From an uncultured Tropicimonas sp. (GTDB lineage: Bacteria; Pseudomonadota; Alphaproteobacteria; Rhodobacterales; Rhodobacteraceae): DNA of 64,000 nucleotides. A program made the position numbers and the translations under genes. Positions within the stretch are counted from its first letter, which is position 1; each line of letters starts with the position of its first letter. This document shows, one piece after another, positions 63,870-64,000 of this stretch. The stretch lies in contig CANMIP010000007.1 in the NCBI GenBank assembly GCA_947497945.1, positions 62,001-126,000 of the forward strand. Direction: 5' to 3'. A model generated the notes under the pieces. That model was given only the letters and a program-made list of their open reading frames with translations, was not told where the DNA came from and searched no databases.

Positions 63870-64000
63870 TCATTCCAGCTCGAACAGAAGGTCCTTGGCG
63901 TCGACCTGTTCGCCGGCATGGACATGGACCGCCTTCACGACAGCGTCGCGTTCGGCGTGAATTCCCGTCTCCATCTTCATCGCCTCGATGGTCACCATGA
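63870..64000 (-). CDS. Biotin carboxyl-carrier C-terminus, probably pyruvate carboxylase (partial)
   Basis: Only the last 42 codons and stop are in the window. They contain VTIEAMKMETGIHAERDAVV, with the EAMKMET biotinylation site, and the end QVDAKDLLFELE. The AKDLLxELE ending is typical, from memory, of pyruvate carboxylase in related bacteria; a methylcrotonyl- or propionyl-CoA carboxylase subunit cannot be excluded. The gene runs off the right edge, leftward, convergent with ureG. Confidence 0.85.
   Translation of the reverse strand, partial: MVTIEAMKMETGIHAERDAVVKAVHVHAGEQVDAKDLLFELE

Overview
The window is GC-rich chromosomal DNA from an alphaproteobacterium, most likely Rhodobacteraceae (roseobacter group). 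The evidence is a heterotetrameric sarcosine oxidase operon in the order soxB-D-A-G, a short prolyl-tRNA synthetase, a C-terminal VPLPA-type sorting signal, a urease cluster with interspersed small proteins, and intergenic hairpins beginning with an AAATATCC box. The genus cannot be fixed from the sequence. No rRNA, CRISPR array, insertion sequence or prophage was seen; three tRNA genes are present.

Layout. 0-10 kb: an ABC exporter, a glutathione S-transferase, a K+ channel with a C-terminal zinc ribbon, an RND/MMPL-type membrane protein, an NAD(P)-binding protein and the modABC molybdate importer. 10-18 kb: a leftward, tightly overlapping operon ispH-lysE-DUF3429-methyltransferase-rnhA, then rightward argD-argF, then a leftward FAD oxidoreductase. 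18-29 kb: tRNA-Trp, two tandem tRNA-Gly(GCC) genes, a methyltransferase, a ketopantoate-reductase-like gene, a MAPEG protein, a hydrolase, an AI-2E-type permease overlapping an Hda-like gene, proS, an HXXEE-like pseudogene with an in-frame TAG, and a TolB-like/SH3 pair.

29-43 kb: an AT-rich orphan gene, soxB-(secreted protein)-soxD-soxA-soxG, then dnaG-rpoD (the macromolecular-synthesis pair, without rpsU), a HlyU-like gene, a uracil/mismatch glycosylase, two tandem secreted paralogues, yjbQ, a small unknown gene and a Hint-domain protein. 43-56 kb: a LysM protein, a LOG-family hydrolase overlapping an EamA/RarD transporter tail to tail, the leftward operon alr-mlaE-mlaF, a VPLPA-CTERM protein, a second AT-rich orphan gene, dnaB, and the pyrimidine genes pyrC and pyrE.

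55.8-63.7 kb: the urease cluster ureD-ureA-x-ureB-x-(33-aa ORF)-x-ureC-x-x-ureE-ureF-ureG. It makes the three structural subunits and the nickel-loading chaperones, with five well-supported non-urease genes and one tentative tiny ORF interleaved. The right edge holds the biotinylated C-terminus of a carboxylase, probably pyruvate carboxylase.

Metabolically the window joins one-carbon and methylated-amine use (sarcosine oxidase), urea-nitrogen use, arginine and pyrimidine synthesis, and core replication and transcription (dnaG, dnaB, rpoD, hda). The least explained parts are the extra small genes in the urease cluster, the two AT-rich orphans, the secreted paralogue pair, a Gly/Gln/Tyr repeat inside primase, the zinc ribbon on the K+ channel, and the recurring intergenic hairpins. 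All family assignments rest on motifs read by eye; no database search was run.
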